A stretch of DNA of 64,000 nucleotides, taken from assembly GCF_008254045.1 (NCBI RefSeq), contig NZ_CP042425.1:4340001-4404000 (forward strand). Reading direction: 5' to 3'. Shown here one piece after another: positions 18,409 to 28,291 of this stretch (its first letter is position 1; each line of letters begins with the position of its first letter). The notes below the pieces were generated by a model. The model was given only the letters and a program-made list of their open reading frames with translations. It was not told where the DNA came from and did no database searches. The stretch is from Limnoglobus roseus (GTDB lineage: Bacteria; Planctomycetota; Planctomycetia; Gemmatales; Gemmataceae). Made by a program: the position numbers and the translations under genes.

Positions 18409-21400
18409 ATGAACCCGATTGCCGCCGCCCTGCGCCGCCCGGTCACGGTCCTTGTGGTCGTCGTCGGTGTCGTGTTCGCCGGCGGCCTCGCGTACAGCCG
18501 CATGAAGGTCGACATCTTCCCCACCCTGAACCTGCCCGTCGTCTACGTGTGCCAGCCCTTCGGCGGTATGGACCCGCAGCAGATGGAGGGGCTGATCGCC
18601 AACTACTATGAGTACCACTTCCTCTACATCAACGGCATCCACCACGTCGAGTCGAAGAACCGTCCAAGGCATGTCCCTGATGAAACTGTACTTCCACCCC
18701 GGCACGGACATGGCCCAGGCGATGGCCGAGACGGTCGGGTACGGTCAACCCGTTCATCATGCGGTTCGACACTGGCAGCGTGCCCGTCGGCTACCTCGTG
18801 CTGTCGAGCGAGACGAAGACCATCGGCCAGGTTCAAGACCAGGCCCTGTTCAAGGTGCGGCCGATGTTCTCGGCCATCGAGGGCGTGTCCGCCCCGCCGC
18901 CGTTCGGCGGCAGCCAGCGGACCGTCGTGGTGCGGGCCGACCCCGACCGGCTGAAGGCCTACGGGCTGTCGGCCGACGACGTGGTGAAGAAGCTGACCGA
19001 GGGCAACACCATCGCCCCGTCCGGGCAGATTCGCGACGCCACGCGGATGCCGCTGGTGCCGACGAACGCGATGGTCGTGAACCCGGCCGACCTGGGCACC
19101 ATCGAGGTGAAGCCCGGCGTCTTCCTCCGCGACGTGGTGAAGCGCGACCCGGTGACGGCCCGGCCGCTAATCGACGACGCCAGCGACATCCCGACCGGAT
19201 ACGCCCTCGTCAACGGCAAACGGGCGGTGTACATCTTGGTGACGAAGCGGGCGAACGCCAGCACCCTCGACGTGGTGAACAACGTGGGGGCCAACCTGCC
19301 GAAGATGCAGGCCGAACTGCCGGACGACGTCCAGGTGAGCTTCGAGTTCGACCAGTCCCCCTACGTGACGAACGCCATGACCGGCGTCGCCTTCGAAGGG
19401 CTGATCGCGGCCGCTCTCGTCGGCCTCATGGTGCTGGTGTTCCTCCGCGACTGGCGGAGCGTGATCGTCGTCGTGCTGAACATCCCGTTCGCCCTGATCG
19501 CGGCCCTCGTGGCCCTGTGGCTGACCGGGCAGACGATCAACCTGATGACCCTCGGCGGCCTCGCGCTGGCCGTCGGCATCCTCGTGGACGAGGCGACGGT
19601 CGAGGTCGAGAACATCCACCGGCAGCTCGAACGAACCGATTCCGTCGCGCTCGCCATCCGCCGCGGGAACCAGGAGACCGCGGTGCCGCGGCTGTTGGCG
19701 ATGCTGTGCGTGCTGGCCGTGTTCATCCCGTCGTTCGTGATGGAAGAAGCGGCCCGCGGCCTGTTCCTGCCGCTGTCGCTGGCCGTCGGCTTCGCGATGA
19801 TCGCGAGCTACGTCCTGTCCAGCACGTTCGTCCCGGTGCTGTGCGTGTACCTCCTTCGAGCGGGGAACGCGGAACGCAGAACGCGGGGCGAAGGCGGGGC
19901 ATACGCGGAGCTGTTGGCCGCGGCCGTGGTCGCCCGGTGGCTGCTGGTGCCCGCGTACCTCGCGGTCGCGTCGGCCGTTGTTCTCCTCGTCGGCCCGCGG
20001 ATCGGCACGGACATCTTCCCGCAGGTGGACGCCGGACAGTTCCAGCTTCGATTGCGGGCACCGACCGGCACCCGCATCGAGCAGACGGAGGCGATCACGC
20101 AGGAAGCCCTGAGGTTCGTCGGCGACGAGGTGCGGGCGGCCGGCGGCGACGTGGCCCTGTCGCTCGGCTACGTCGGCGTCGTGCCGTCGAGTTACCCGAT
20201 CAACGCCGTCTACCTGTGGATGGGCGGCCCGCATGAGTCCACCGTCCGCGTCGCCCTCAAGCCGGGGTCCGGCCGCATCGACGACTTGAAGGCCAAGCTT
20301 CGCGAGAAATTGCAGGACCACCTGGCGGCATGGACGGCCGCGAAGTGGACGGCCGACGGCTTGTCGGCCGACGAGGCGAAGAAGCGGGCGGCCGAGATTC
20401 GCGTGTCGTTCGAGCCGGCTGACATCGTCAACGAGGTGATGAGCTTCGGCTCGCCGACGCCGATCGAGGTGCAAGTCGCCGGGGCGAACGTGGTCGCGAG
20501 CCGTGCCCACGCGGAGAAGGTGCGGGCCGAGGTGGAGAAGGCCGCCGGGCTGAAGGACCTGCAATTCTCGCAGCCGCTCGACTACCCGACGGTAGAGGTC
20601 GTGGTAGACCGCGAACGCCTTGCCGCGACCGGCGGCACGGCGGCGGACGTGGCCCGCGCGGTCACGCCGTTCACGTCGTCGAGCCGGTTCACCGTGCCGA
20701 ACTACTGGCGAGACCCGGCCAGCGGCATCGGCTATCAAGTGCAGGTGGAGGTGCCGTACACGCTCGTCACGGCCGCGAAAGATCTGGAACTCGTCCCCCT
20801 CGTCGGCGGCGGCACGAATCGCGTCCTCGTCGGCGACGTGGGGGCGGTGAAGGAGGGCACGATGCCCGGCGAGTACGACCGGTACAACATGAAGCGGGTC
20901 GTCACGCTGACGGCGAACGTGCAGGGCCGCGCCCTCGGCGGCGTGGCGGACGACGTGGCGGCCGCGATCCGGGCGGCCGGCGACCCTCCGAAGGGCGTGA
21001 CCGTGGACGTCCGCGGACAGGTGACGCCGTTCCGCGAACTGTTCCGCGGCCTGACGTTCGGCCTCGCCGTCGCGGTCGTGGTGGTGGCCCTACTGCTGAC
21101 GGCGTACTTCCAGTCGCCGCGGTTGGCCCTTGTGGCCGTCGCGGCGGTCCCCGCCGTTTTGGCGGGCGTGGTGCTGGCCCTGCTCGCGACCGGGTCCACG
21201 CTGAATCTGCAATCGTTCATGGGGGCGATCATGGCCGTCGGCGTGGCGATGGTCAACGCGATCCTGTTCGCCACGTTCGCCGAGCGGTCCCACGTGGCCG
21301 GCATGACCGCCCGCGCCGCCGCCGCGGACGCTGGCCGCACGGGGCGCGGCCGATCCTGATGACGAGTGCCGCGATGATCGCCGGCATGTTACCGTTGGCC

Positions 21401-21604
21401 CTCGGCTTCGGCGACGGCGGCGACCAGACGGCCCCGCTCGGCCGGGCCGTGATCGGCGGCCTGCTCGCCGCGACGGCCGCCACGCTGTTCGTCCTGCCGG
21501 CCGCCTTCGTCCTGCTCATGGGGCGGGCTTCGACCGTGTCGCCGTCGCTCGACCCGTTCGACCCGGCCAGCCGCCACCACACCCCGGAGACACCCGATGC
21601 GTAA
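18409..21604 (+). pseudogene. RND multidrug-type efflux pump (AcrB/HAE-like), multiply disrupted
   Basis: It begins with a normal RND N-terminus (MNPIAAALRRPVTVLVVVVG ... MKVDIFPTLNLPVV). An extra C near 18661 shifts frame after VESKN; the next frame gives VQGMSLMKLYFHPGTDMAQA and ends at ETVGY near 18740. There a segment of about 35 bases (roughly NRSRAFMPPGT in relatives) is missing and the third frame resumes at NPFIMRFDTGSVPVGY. That frame is open to 21358, including the helix-4 block ALAVGILVDEATVEVENIH. A last shift near 21345 restores RPILMTSAAMIAGMLPLALG to the stop at 21604. The size and motif order are those of a complete pump, so the gene decayed recently or is badly sequenced. Confidence 0.88.
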
Positions 21605-22918
21605 GTGCTTCCTGCTCGGCGCACTCGCTGCCGCGGGTTGTAGCCGCACGCCGCCGCCGGCCCCCGCGGTTGCGGCCGCGGCCGCCCCGACGATCACAGT
21701 CGTGAAGCCGCAGAAGAAGCCCGTGCAGCGGGTCATCGAGCAGCCGGGCGCGGCGGTCGCCTTCGAGGAGGTGACGCTGTTCGTGAAGATTCCCGGCTAC
21801 GTTCGCACCCTGTCGGCCGACCCGGCGAAGGCGACGCGGCCGGAACACGACCGGTTTATCGACATCGGCACCCGCGTGACGCGGGATCAGGTTCTCGCGG
21901 AACTGTCGGTGCCGGAGTTGGAGGAGGAGTTCAAACAGAAAGAGGCGACGGACCGGCAATAGACGGCGGAGGTGACGCAGGCGAAGAAAGCCCAGGCCGC
22001 GTCGGCCGCCGCGGTGACAGCCGCGAAGGCGCAGGTCGCCGAGGCGAAGGCCGGGCTGACGCAGGCGCAGGCCCTGTACGACCGCTGGCAGTCCGAGGCG
22101 ACCCGCGTCGGCAAGCTCGTGAGCGGCGGTGTCATCGACGCCCAGACCCGCGACAAGACGGTCAACCATTTCAAGGCCGCCGAGGCCGGGAAGGCCGAGG
22201 CGGACGCGAAGGTGGCGTCGGCCGACGCGGCCGTGGCGAAGGCCCAGGCCGACGCCGACAAGGCCGTAGCCGACGTGACGGCCGCCGAGGCGAAGCTCTA
22301 CGTGGCGAAGGCCGACGGCCGGCGGGTGGACGCCCTCCGCGGGTACACGCGGCTGAGGGCCCCGTTCGACGGCGTCGTCACGCGGCGGGCCGTAAGTGCC
22401 GGCGACTTCACCCCCGCCGACGGCAAGCATGGCCTGTTCAGCGTCGCCCGCGTCGATCCGATCCGCGTCGTCTTCCAGGTGCCCGAAGCCGACGCCGTCC
22501 TCGTGGCCGCCGGGCAAGACGTGAAGTTGACGCTGCAAGGACTGTCGGCCGGCGGCACGGTCACAGTGACGCGCACGTCGTGGTCGCTCGACCCCGGTTC
22601 GCGGACCCTCCGCGTGGAGGTGGACGTGCCGAACCCGGCCGGGGCCATCCGCCCCGGCACCTACGCCACCGCCCGGCTGACGGCCGACCTGCCGGCCGCT
22701 GCGGTCGGCAAGGCGAACGACGAGGCGGTCGTCTACCTCGTCGAGGACGGCAAGGCCGTCCGGGTGGCGGTGCAACTCGCCCGCGGCGACGCCACGACGA
22801 CGCAGGTCGTCCGCTACAAGCGGCCGGGGCGGCGTGGGCGGAGTTTACGGGCGAGGAGGCGATTGCCTGGCCCGCGGCCGATCTGATCGACGGCCGAACA
22901 ATTACCTCAGGACGGTGA
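21597..22918 (+). pseudogene. RND efflux adaptor lipoprotein, in-frame stop and C-terminal frameshift
   Basis: The ATG overlaps the pump stop by 8 bases, as expected for an operon. The product has a lipoprotein signal (LLGALAAAGCSR), then a barrel-sandwich half (GYVRTLSADPAKATRPEHDRFIDIG). TAG at 21960-21962 interrupts the frame after KEATDRQ. The same frame continues with a long alanine-rich coiled hairpin (AKKAQAASAAAVTAAKAQVA), the second lipoyl half (YTRLRAPFDGVVTRRAVSAG) and a beta barrel. Near 22825, in a GGGG run, one base is missing; the other frame gives AAWAEFTGEEAIAWPAADLI and ends at 22918. The stop probably arose from CAG by one C-to-T change. Confidence 0.85.
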
Positions 22919-22967
22919 TGATGCGGATTGCAAAGCCGTCTCGTCCTGTCCGAAATGGAATAGACTC

Positions 22968-24002
22968 ATGAACGCAGAATCGCCTCACATTGTTCCGCCT
23001 CCCCCTGACGGCCTCTACCAGTTGCTCGTCGAGGCGGCCGTCGATTATGCCATCTTCGCGCTCGACCCGGCCGGACGGGTCACGAGTTGGAACCTCGGGG
23101 CCGAGCGGATCAAGGGGTACACCGCGTCCGAAATCCTCGGCCAGCACTTTTCGAACTTCTACCCGCCGGAGGCTCGGGGCCGCGACCTGCCCGCCCGCCT
23201 GTTAGAGACGGCCCGGTCGACGGGACGAGCCGAGGACGAGGACTGGCGAGTCCGGAAGGACGGATCCCGGTTCTGGGCGGATGTCGTCATCACCCCGCTG
23301 CGGGGTCGCGGCGGAGAACTCCTCGGGTATGGCAAGGTCACCCGAGACCGGACCGAGCAGCGGACGGCCGAGAACGACCTCCGGACCAACGAGGAGCGGT
23401 TCCGCTTGCTGGCCGAGCACGCGCGGGACGTGATCTTCCGCTTCGAGTACACTCCCGCCCCGCGGTACTCGTATGTGAGTCCGGCCATTTGCGACCTGAT
23501 CGGGTACACGCCGGAGGAGTTGTACCTCGACCCGGCCGCCGGATTTCGAGTGATCCACCCCGACGATCAGCCCCGCTTGGCGGTTCTGAAGACCAGCGGA
23601 ATGGATTCGGACCTGTGGATCGAGGTTCGGCTCGTCTCGCGCGACGGCCGGACGGTTTGGACCGAGCAGCGGGTCACACCTGTGCGGGACGCCGGCGGGG
23701 AGTTGATCGCAGCCGAGGGGATCATCCGGGACATCACCGGCCGGAAGCGGGCCGAAGTAGAGTTGAAGGCGGCAAAGCTAGCGGCGGAGGCCGCGCTGGC
23801 GCAGGTCAAGCAGTTGCGCGGGGTGCTCCCGATCTGTAGCTACTGCAATCGAATCCGGGACGACAGTGCGTTCTGGCACCGGGTCGAGACGTACATCAGT
23901 GCTCACACCGACGCACGATTCGCACACGGGGTGTGCCCGGCGTGTTTCGACGAGGTCGTGAAGCCTCAGTTGGAAGAACTGGGCATCACGGAACACGAGT
24001 AG
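22968..24002 (+). CDS. Double-PAS sensor-like protein with a C-terminal cysteine cluster
   Basis: A 344-residue soluble protein with two PAS/PAC units: residues about 15-130 (AVDYAIFALDPAGRVTSWNLGAE ... VTRDRTEQRTAEN) and 140-262 (LAEHARDVIFRFEYT ... EGIIRDITGRKRAEVE). A short helical linker follows. The last 60 residues carry a conserved tail, LPICSYCNRIRDD ... FWHRVETYIS ... FAHGVCPACF, whose CxxC pairs suggest a zinc or redox site. This tail is often seen behind PAS or receiver domains, but its function is not established. There is no histidine kinase, GGDEF or EAL domain, so output must go through protein contact. It is a monocistronic gene with an intact frame. Confidence 0.85.
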   Translation: MNAESPHIVPPPPDGLYQLLVEAAVDYAIFALDPAGRVTSWNLGAERIKGYTASEILGQHFSNFYPPEARGRDLPARLLETARSTGRAEDEDWRVRKDGSRFWADVVITPLRGRGGELLGYGKVTRDRTEQRTAENDLRTNEERFRLLAEHARDVIFRFEYTPAPRYSYVSPAICDLIGYTPEELYLDPAAGFRVIHPDDQPRLAVLKTSGMDSDLWIEVRLVSRDGRTVWTEQRVTPVRDAGGELIAAEGIIRDITGRKRAEVELKAAKLAAEAALAQVKQLRGVLPICSYCNRIRDDSAFWHRVETYISAHTDARFAHGVCPACFDEVVKPQLEELGITEHE

Positions 24003-24175
24003 TCAAATTCTTGGTTCGGTGCGTGAAGCCGCTCGGCGGGTCCGGTTTCCAAACGTCACGTATGATCCTTGCGACGTGCGGGGTGCCCGATAAGGCGGAC
24101 ACGTCCATCGGCGACGGGGTTGGCCGCCCGGATCGAAGGTCAGGCAGTCCGACATCGCACCTGGGCTCGTAAAAG
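24003..24175. other. Intergenic region between convergent genes
   Basis: A 173-base gap between the PAS protein and the DUF1559 gene, which converge here. No gene and no clear hairpin terminator was recognised. Confidence 0.4.
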
Positions 24176-25057
24176 TCAATCGTCCGAAGCGACCGCCTCG
24201 CCGCCGGCGCGGGTGGACAGGGCTTCAATGACACTCGTGGGGCCGACGGATCGGGTGGCGGCCGAGTAGGAGATCGCCCGCACGCTGCCGTCGCCGAGGC
24301 AGAAATTGCCGCCGCCGGCGTGGAAGGACCAGATCGCGTTGAACGAGCAGTTGTCCTCGACATTGCCCGGCTTGTAGAGGGCGGGGCTGGGGCAGTTGCC
24401 GGACCGGCTGGAACTGTACGTCTTGCGGTCCCCGCGGGCGGGCGACAGTGTGTCCTCGACGCAGCACGCCGAGTCCCACCACCCCCACTGCCCGTCGGCC
24501 GGCGGGGGCCGCTCGGCCAGCAGGATGGTGTTGCTCAGACCGTCGGACACGCTGGCGTGCGAGATTTTGACCGCGGCCTTCGACTTCGAGTCGTCCACCA
24601 GAATGCCGTCGCTCTCGTTCTGCAGGTTCGAGTACACGCCGACGTACCAGGTGAAGCCGTAAGACGGCACCGTGTAGGTGACGCCGCGAGGGTCCGACGG
24701 ACAGCCGATCGTGGGGATCGCGTCCTGCACCCGGCGGCCGGGCTGGTCGATGTACGGGGCGATCTCGCGGACCCACGACTCGTAGGTGCCGCTGTGCCAC
24801 TTTTGGAGGTTGCCGATCGGTTCGCCGCTGATCGCCGTCGTGCCGCGGGGGCGGACCGTACACCGCGGGAAGTACCCGCAGGCGTCGGCGAACTGATGGC
24901 AGGCGAGGCCGAGTTGCTTGAGGTTGTTGCGGCAGCGGGCCGTGTCGGCGGCGGCCCGGACCTTCTGCACCGCGGGCAGCAGCAGGCCGATCAGGACGGC
25001 AATGATGGCGATCACCACCAGTAACTCGATGAGCGTGAAGGCGACACGACGGGCCAC
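24176..25057 (-). CDS. DUF1559 prepilin-like (type II pseudopilin) protein
   Basis: A planctomycete-type exported protein with a type IV prepilin leader. The product reads RRVAFTLIELLVVIAIIAVL, with prepilin-peptidase cleavage expected before the F and a glutamate at mature position 5. The DUF1559 domain continues with LLPAVQKVRAAADTARCRNN, LKQLGLACHQF and a C-terminal H-x-G-G-x-N-F-C-L-G-D-G-S-V-R box (HAGGGNFCLGDGSVR). The GTG at 25057, behind GAGG, gives a leader of about six residues, usual for the family (293 residues). An ATG at 25165 overlaps the kinase stop (ATGA) and would give 329 residues with an unusually long leader. Function unknown; these proteins are thought to form short surface fibres. 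Confidence 0.88.
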   Translation of the reverse strand: MARRVAFTLIELLVVIAIIAVLIGLLLPAVQKVRAAADTARCRNNLKQLGLACHQFADACGYFPRCTVRPRGTTAISGEPIGNLQKWHSGTYESWVREIAPYIDQPGRRVQDAIPTIGCPSDPRGVTYTVPSYGFTWYVGVYSNLQNESDGILVDDSKSKAAVKISHASVSDGLSNTILLAERPPPADGQWGWWDSACCVEDTLSPARGDRKTYSSSRSGNCPSPALYKPGNVEDNCSFNAIWSFHAGGGNFCLGDGSVRAISYSAATRSVGPTSVIEALSTRAGGEAVASDD

Positions 25058-25161
25058 GGGGGCAAACCTCGGTGCGACAGGAAGGGCTACGCCGACGTTC
25101 TTCGGAGGAGTCGAAACTCGCTTGACCGTCCGCCAGTCTCCGGGAATCCGCGGTGCAGTCG

Positions 25162-27396
25162 TCATTTCGGCCCGCCCTGACCGTTGGCCGCGAGGAACGC
25201 CAGCCGGAGAGCCTCGGCGGGCCGCAGGTCCAAACCGGCGCGAATGTCCTTGCGGGCGGCGTCCGCGGCCGCGAGTTGCCGGTGGCACTCGGCCCGTAGC
25301 AGGTAGCACCAGGCGAACCGCGGCCGCTGGGCGACGCACGCCGTCAGGCCGACCTTCGCCTCGCCCGGCCGGCCGAGCTTGAGGACACACACCGCCTGAC
25401 ACAACCGGGCGGCAAAGTGTTCCGGCTCCGCGTCGAGCACGGCCTCGAACGCCGTGGAGGCCCCGGCCGCGTCGCCCCGACGCAGCCGGGCGAGGCCGTC
25501 GTGAAAGTGCTCGTCCGCGTCGTTCGGGGGAAGGGCCGCCGCCTGTTCGCGTTCGGCGGTCGCGGCGTCGTGGCGGCCGAGTTCGTCCAGATACGCCGCC
25601 CGCCGCAGGTGACCAAGGCGGGATCCCGTCGGAACAGGATCGAGTCGGGCGAGGGCGGCCGCCGGGCCGTCTGCGAGGGCGATGAGGTCGGCGTCTAGAA
25701 TTGCCAGTTGTTCTCGCGGGGGTTGCCACGCGGGGTCGCCGGGAAGCGTCCGGTCGAGGGCGATCGCGACGGCTTCGCGTGCCGTCGGGATGGGTGCGCG
25801 GCCGAGGCGGTCGAGCAGCACGCTCTGGGCGACCGCCTCGTCGCGAAGGTCGTCGAACTCCCGCGGGGGCACCCGCTGCTTCCACTGCTCGCGGTGCAAC
25901 AACTGCCGGCTGTGGTTGAGCCAGCCGGCGACGCCGGTGCGGTAGTCGGCCAACGCCGGCTCGCCCTGCACGGCGACAAGGGCTTGTTGGAAGCGGCTCT
26001 CGGCCAGCACGTCCTCGCGGCGGGCGAGGGCGTCCTGCCCGTCGCGAACCAACGACTCGACCGACGCTCGGACTTCGGCGATCCGCTCGCGTTCTCGTCC
26101 TTCGCGAATCTTCCAACCGACCCCGGCGGCGACGAGGATGGCGGCCGCCGTTCCGATCAGGGCGGCCCGCGTCGGGTACCGACGGGTCCACCGCACCGCC
26201 CGCTCCGCGGCTCCCACCGGGCGGGCTGCGATTGGCTCGCCGCGGAGGTACCGATCCAGGTCGTCGGCCAGGGCCGCGGCCGTCGCGTACCGCCGCTCTG
26301 GCTGCTTTTCCAGGCACTTCAGGCAGATCGTCTCCAGGTTCCGCGTTACCTTCTGGAACCGCCGCGGCGGCACCGGCTCGGCGAAGCGAATCTTCTCCAC
26401 CGTCTCGACGACGCTCGCGGCCACGAATGGCACCTGGCCCGTCAGGCACTCGTACAAGATCGTGCCGAGGGCGTACACGTCGGTCGCCGGGCCGGTCAGT
26501 TCGTGCCGGCCGGTCGTTTGTTCCGGGGCCATGTACCGCGGCGTGCCGACCGGCTCGCCGGTGCGGGTGGCGTCGCGGGCCGCGTCCGGGTCTTCCACCA
26601 GCAACTTCGCTAATCCAAAGTCCGTGAGCTTCGGCGTGTCGGCGGCGAAGAGGATGTTGGCGGGCTTCAGGTCGCGGTGGACGATGCCATTCGCGTGGAC
26701 GTGGTCGGCCGCGCGGGCGAGGGCGGCCACGAGTTCTGCCGCCGGCCGCGGCGGGTACGGCAGCCGCTGCAGGCGGTGGGCGAGGGTGCCGCGGTCGGCC
26801 AGTTCGAGGGCGAGGAACGGCAGGCCGCGGTGGTCGCCGATCTCGTAGATTTGCACGACGTTTGGGTGCCGCAGCCGGGCGATGGCTGCCGCCTCGGCCC
26901 GGAACCGCAGCACCTCTCGCGGCGACGGCGTGCGGCCGGGGTCGAACATCTTCAGGGCGACGGGCCGTCGCAGCCGCCGGTCCCGGGCCTTGTACACCAC
27001 GCCCATGCCGCCGCGGCCGAGGACTTCGACCACCTCGTACCCCGGCACGTCGGGCAACTCGTCGCCGAACGGCGGTTCGAGGTCCGGCCGGGTGGCGTCG
27101 GTCAGCCGGGGCGTCTCCGCGGCGTCGGTGGCCATCGCCCCGTGGACTTCGAACTGGAGGGCGAGTTCCTCGCGAAGGTGCGGGAACTGGGCCACATACT
27201 CTTCGAACGTCGGCACCTCGCCGAGGTCTTCGCGGAGGACGATCTCGTTGTAGATCAAGTCGAGTTGTGCGTCGGTGTCGTGGCGGAGCGGCGACCGTTC
27301 GAGCAATTCGGCCACGGCCGGCCGCCGACCGGCCCGCCAGAGTCGGCCCTGGCGGTCGAGGATCGGTTCTAGTTGCTGTTGGACGCGGTCAAGCAT
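25162..27396 (-). CDS. Membrane-anchored Ser/Thr protein kinase with C-terminal TPR-like region
   Basis: A 744-residue kinase. Residues 1-100 are a helical N-terminal region common in planctomycete kinases (DLIYNEIVLREDLGEVPTFE). The kinase domain spans about 120-390: glycine loop LGRGGMGVVY (126-135), lysine K149, catalytic HRDLKPAN (240-247, D242), DFG 259-261 and the APE equivalent MAPEQ (289-293). All key residues are present. A transmembrane helix (about 411-428) separates it from an extracytoplasmic half with TPR-like helices and an alanine-rich repeat (about 540-730). It overlaps the sigma factor gene by 8 bases. Kinase, sigma factor and DUF1559 genes form one transcript, so the kinase may modulate that sigma factor; this is inference. 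Confidence 0.92.
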   Translation of the reverse strand: MLDRVQQQLEPILDRQGRLWRAGRRPAVAELLERSPLRHDTDAQLDLIYNEIVLREDLGEVPTFEEYVAQFPHLREELALQFEVHGAMATDAAETPRLTDATRPDLEPPFGDELPDVPGYEVVEVLGRGGMGVVYKARDRRLRRPVALKMFDPGRTPSPREVLRFRAEAAAIARLRHPNVVQIYEIGDHRGLPFLALELADRGTLAHRLQRLPYPPRPAAELVAALARAADHVHANGIVHRDLKPANILFAADTPKLTDFGLAKLLVEDPDAARDATRTGEPVGTPRYMAPEQTTGRHELTGPATDVYALGTILYECLTGQVPFVAASVVETVEKIRFAEPVPPRRFQKVTRNLETICLKCLEKQPERRYATAAALADDLDRYLRGEPIAARPVGAAERAVRWTRRYPTRAALIGTAAAILVAAGVGWKIREGRERERIAEVRASVESLVRDGQDALARREDVLAESRFQQALVAVQGEPALADYRTGVAGWLNHSRQLLHREQWKQRVPPREFDDLRDEAVAQSVLLDRLGRAPIPTAREAVAIALDRTLPGDPAWQPPREQLAILDADLIALADGPAAALARLDPVPTGSRLGHLRRAAYLDELGRHDAATAEREQAAALPPNDADEHFHDGLARLRRGDAAGASTAFEAVLDAEPEHFAARLCQAVCVLKLGRPGEAKVGLTACVAQRPRFAWCYLLRAECHRQLAAADAARKDIRAGLDLRPAEALRLAFLAANGQGGPK

Positions 27397-28069
27397 CGCC
27401 GTCCCCGATCCCCAGGTTCGTCACCACGCGGTCGAGCGCGCGGGCGAGTTTCTTGCGCAACGCCACGTCGGTGCCGCCGACTTCGTCGGCCAGGTCTTGC
27501 CACGTCCGGCCGAGCGCCCGCTGGTCGGCCAGGTAGCGTTCCTGCTCGTCCAGCCCGCCGCGGACTTTTTCCAGCAACTCCCGCGACGCCGCCTGTTCGC
27601 CGGGGTCGGTCGCGTCGTCGGGCACCCGCTCAGCCTGCTCGCCGTCGGCCGCGTCGCGGCGGACGTCCCGGCGGCCGGCCCGCAGCCGGTTCGCCTGGTT
27701 GGCGAGCTTGTTCCGCGCGATGGTGGACAGGAGGCCCACCAACTGTTCCGGCGTTTCCAGGTCGTACTGCCCCATCGCGGTGCGGACGAAGAAGCTGGTC
27801 AGCACCGACTGGCAGATGTCGGTCGAGTCGAGCAACCGCCGCAGGTTCGCGTCCCGCAGGCGGATACGGATGACGCGGCGGATGGTCGCCTCGTACCGGG
27901 CGACGAGGTCGCGGGCGGCGGCCTCGTCGCGGTTACGGACGCGGCGCATCAAGTCCCCGAACTGGGAGGCGTCCGGCACGGCAGTGGTCTCGGTGAAAAG
28001 CGGCGAGTCCTCGCCATTAAACACCTCCAGGTCCGATTTGCCAACACCGGTCCGAGGCCGAGGCCGCAC
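27389..28069 (-). CDS. RNA polymerase sigma factor, ECF family (planctomycete type)
   Basis: A 226-residue sigma-70-family factor. Region 2 is at about residues 38-115 (DLMRRVRNRDEAAARDLVARYEATIRRVIRIRLRD ... STDICQSVLTSFFVR), with LLSTIARNKLANQANR in 2.4. Region 4 follows at about 165-215 with a helix-turn-helix (RTWQDLADEVGGTDVALRKKLARALDRV). The DSTDICQSV signature is typical of ECF groups linked to Ser/Thr kinases in planctomycetes. The true start may be downstream of the first ATG: a GTG in EVFNGEDSP is another option. No anti-sigma factor is adjacent; the linked kinase is the likely regulator. Confidence 0.9.
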   Translation of the reverse strand: MRPRPRTGVGKSDLEVFNGEDSPLFTETTAVPDASQFGDLMRRVRNRDEAAARDLVARYEATIRRVIRIRLRDANLRRLLDSTDICQSVLTSFFVRTAMGQYDLETPEQLVGLLSTIARNKLANQANRLRAGRRDVRRDAADGEQAERVPDDATDPGEQAASRELLEKVRGGLDEQERYLADQRALGRTWQDLADEVGGTDVALRKKLARALDRVVTNLGIGDGDA

Positions 28070-28090
28070 GTTCCCACGCCAACTTCATCC

Positions 28091-28172
28091 GGAACGCCGG
28101 GCGGACGGGACACGGGTTTTCCGAAATCTTTCGGCCGCCGGAAAGTTTCGTGTCCCGTCCGCCCGGCGTTCC
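28091..28172. repeat. Perfect 24-bp inverted repeat in a divergent promoter region
   Basis: The left arm (28091-28114) and right arm (28149-28172) are exact reverse complements, and with one mismatch the pairing extends about five bases outward on each side. The 34-base centre contains a second weaker pairing (TTTTCCG with CGGAAAG). Neighbouring genes diverge from here, so it is not a normal terminator. It may be a palindromic mobile repeat, a cis-regulatory RNA element in the sigma-factor leader, or an operator. Confidence 0.8.
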
Positions 28173-28291
28173 TGATGTGAGGGGCGAAGGGGTTTCGCCG
28201 GTGTCCGTGGCGGACGCGGCGGCGGTTTTCGGCTCCCTCAGCGTACCCGGTTCGCTTTCGACCTCGTTCCCCACCCGTGGAGGATGGATAA

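Noticed and set aside
18608..20236. 542-codon plus-strand frame inside the AcrB-like pump
   Set aside because: Only its start (VQGMSLMKLYF ... ETVGY) is genuine pump sequence, exposed by a frameshift; the rest is a shadow.
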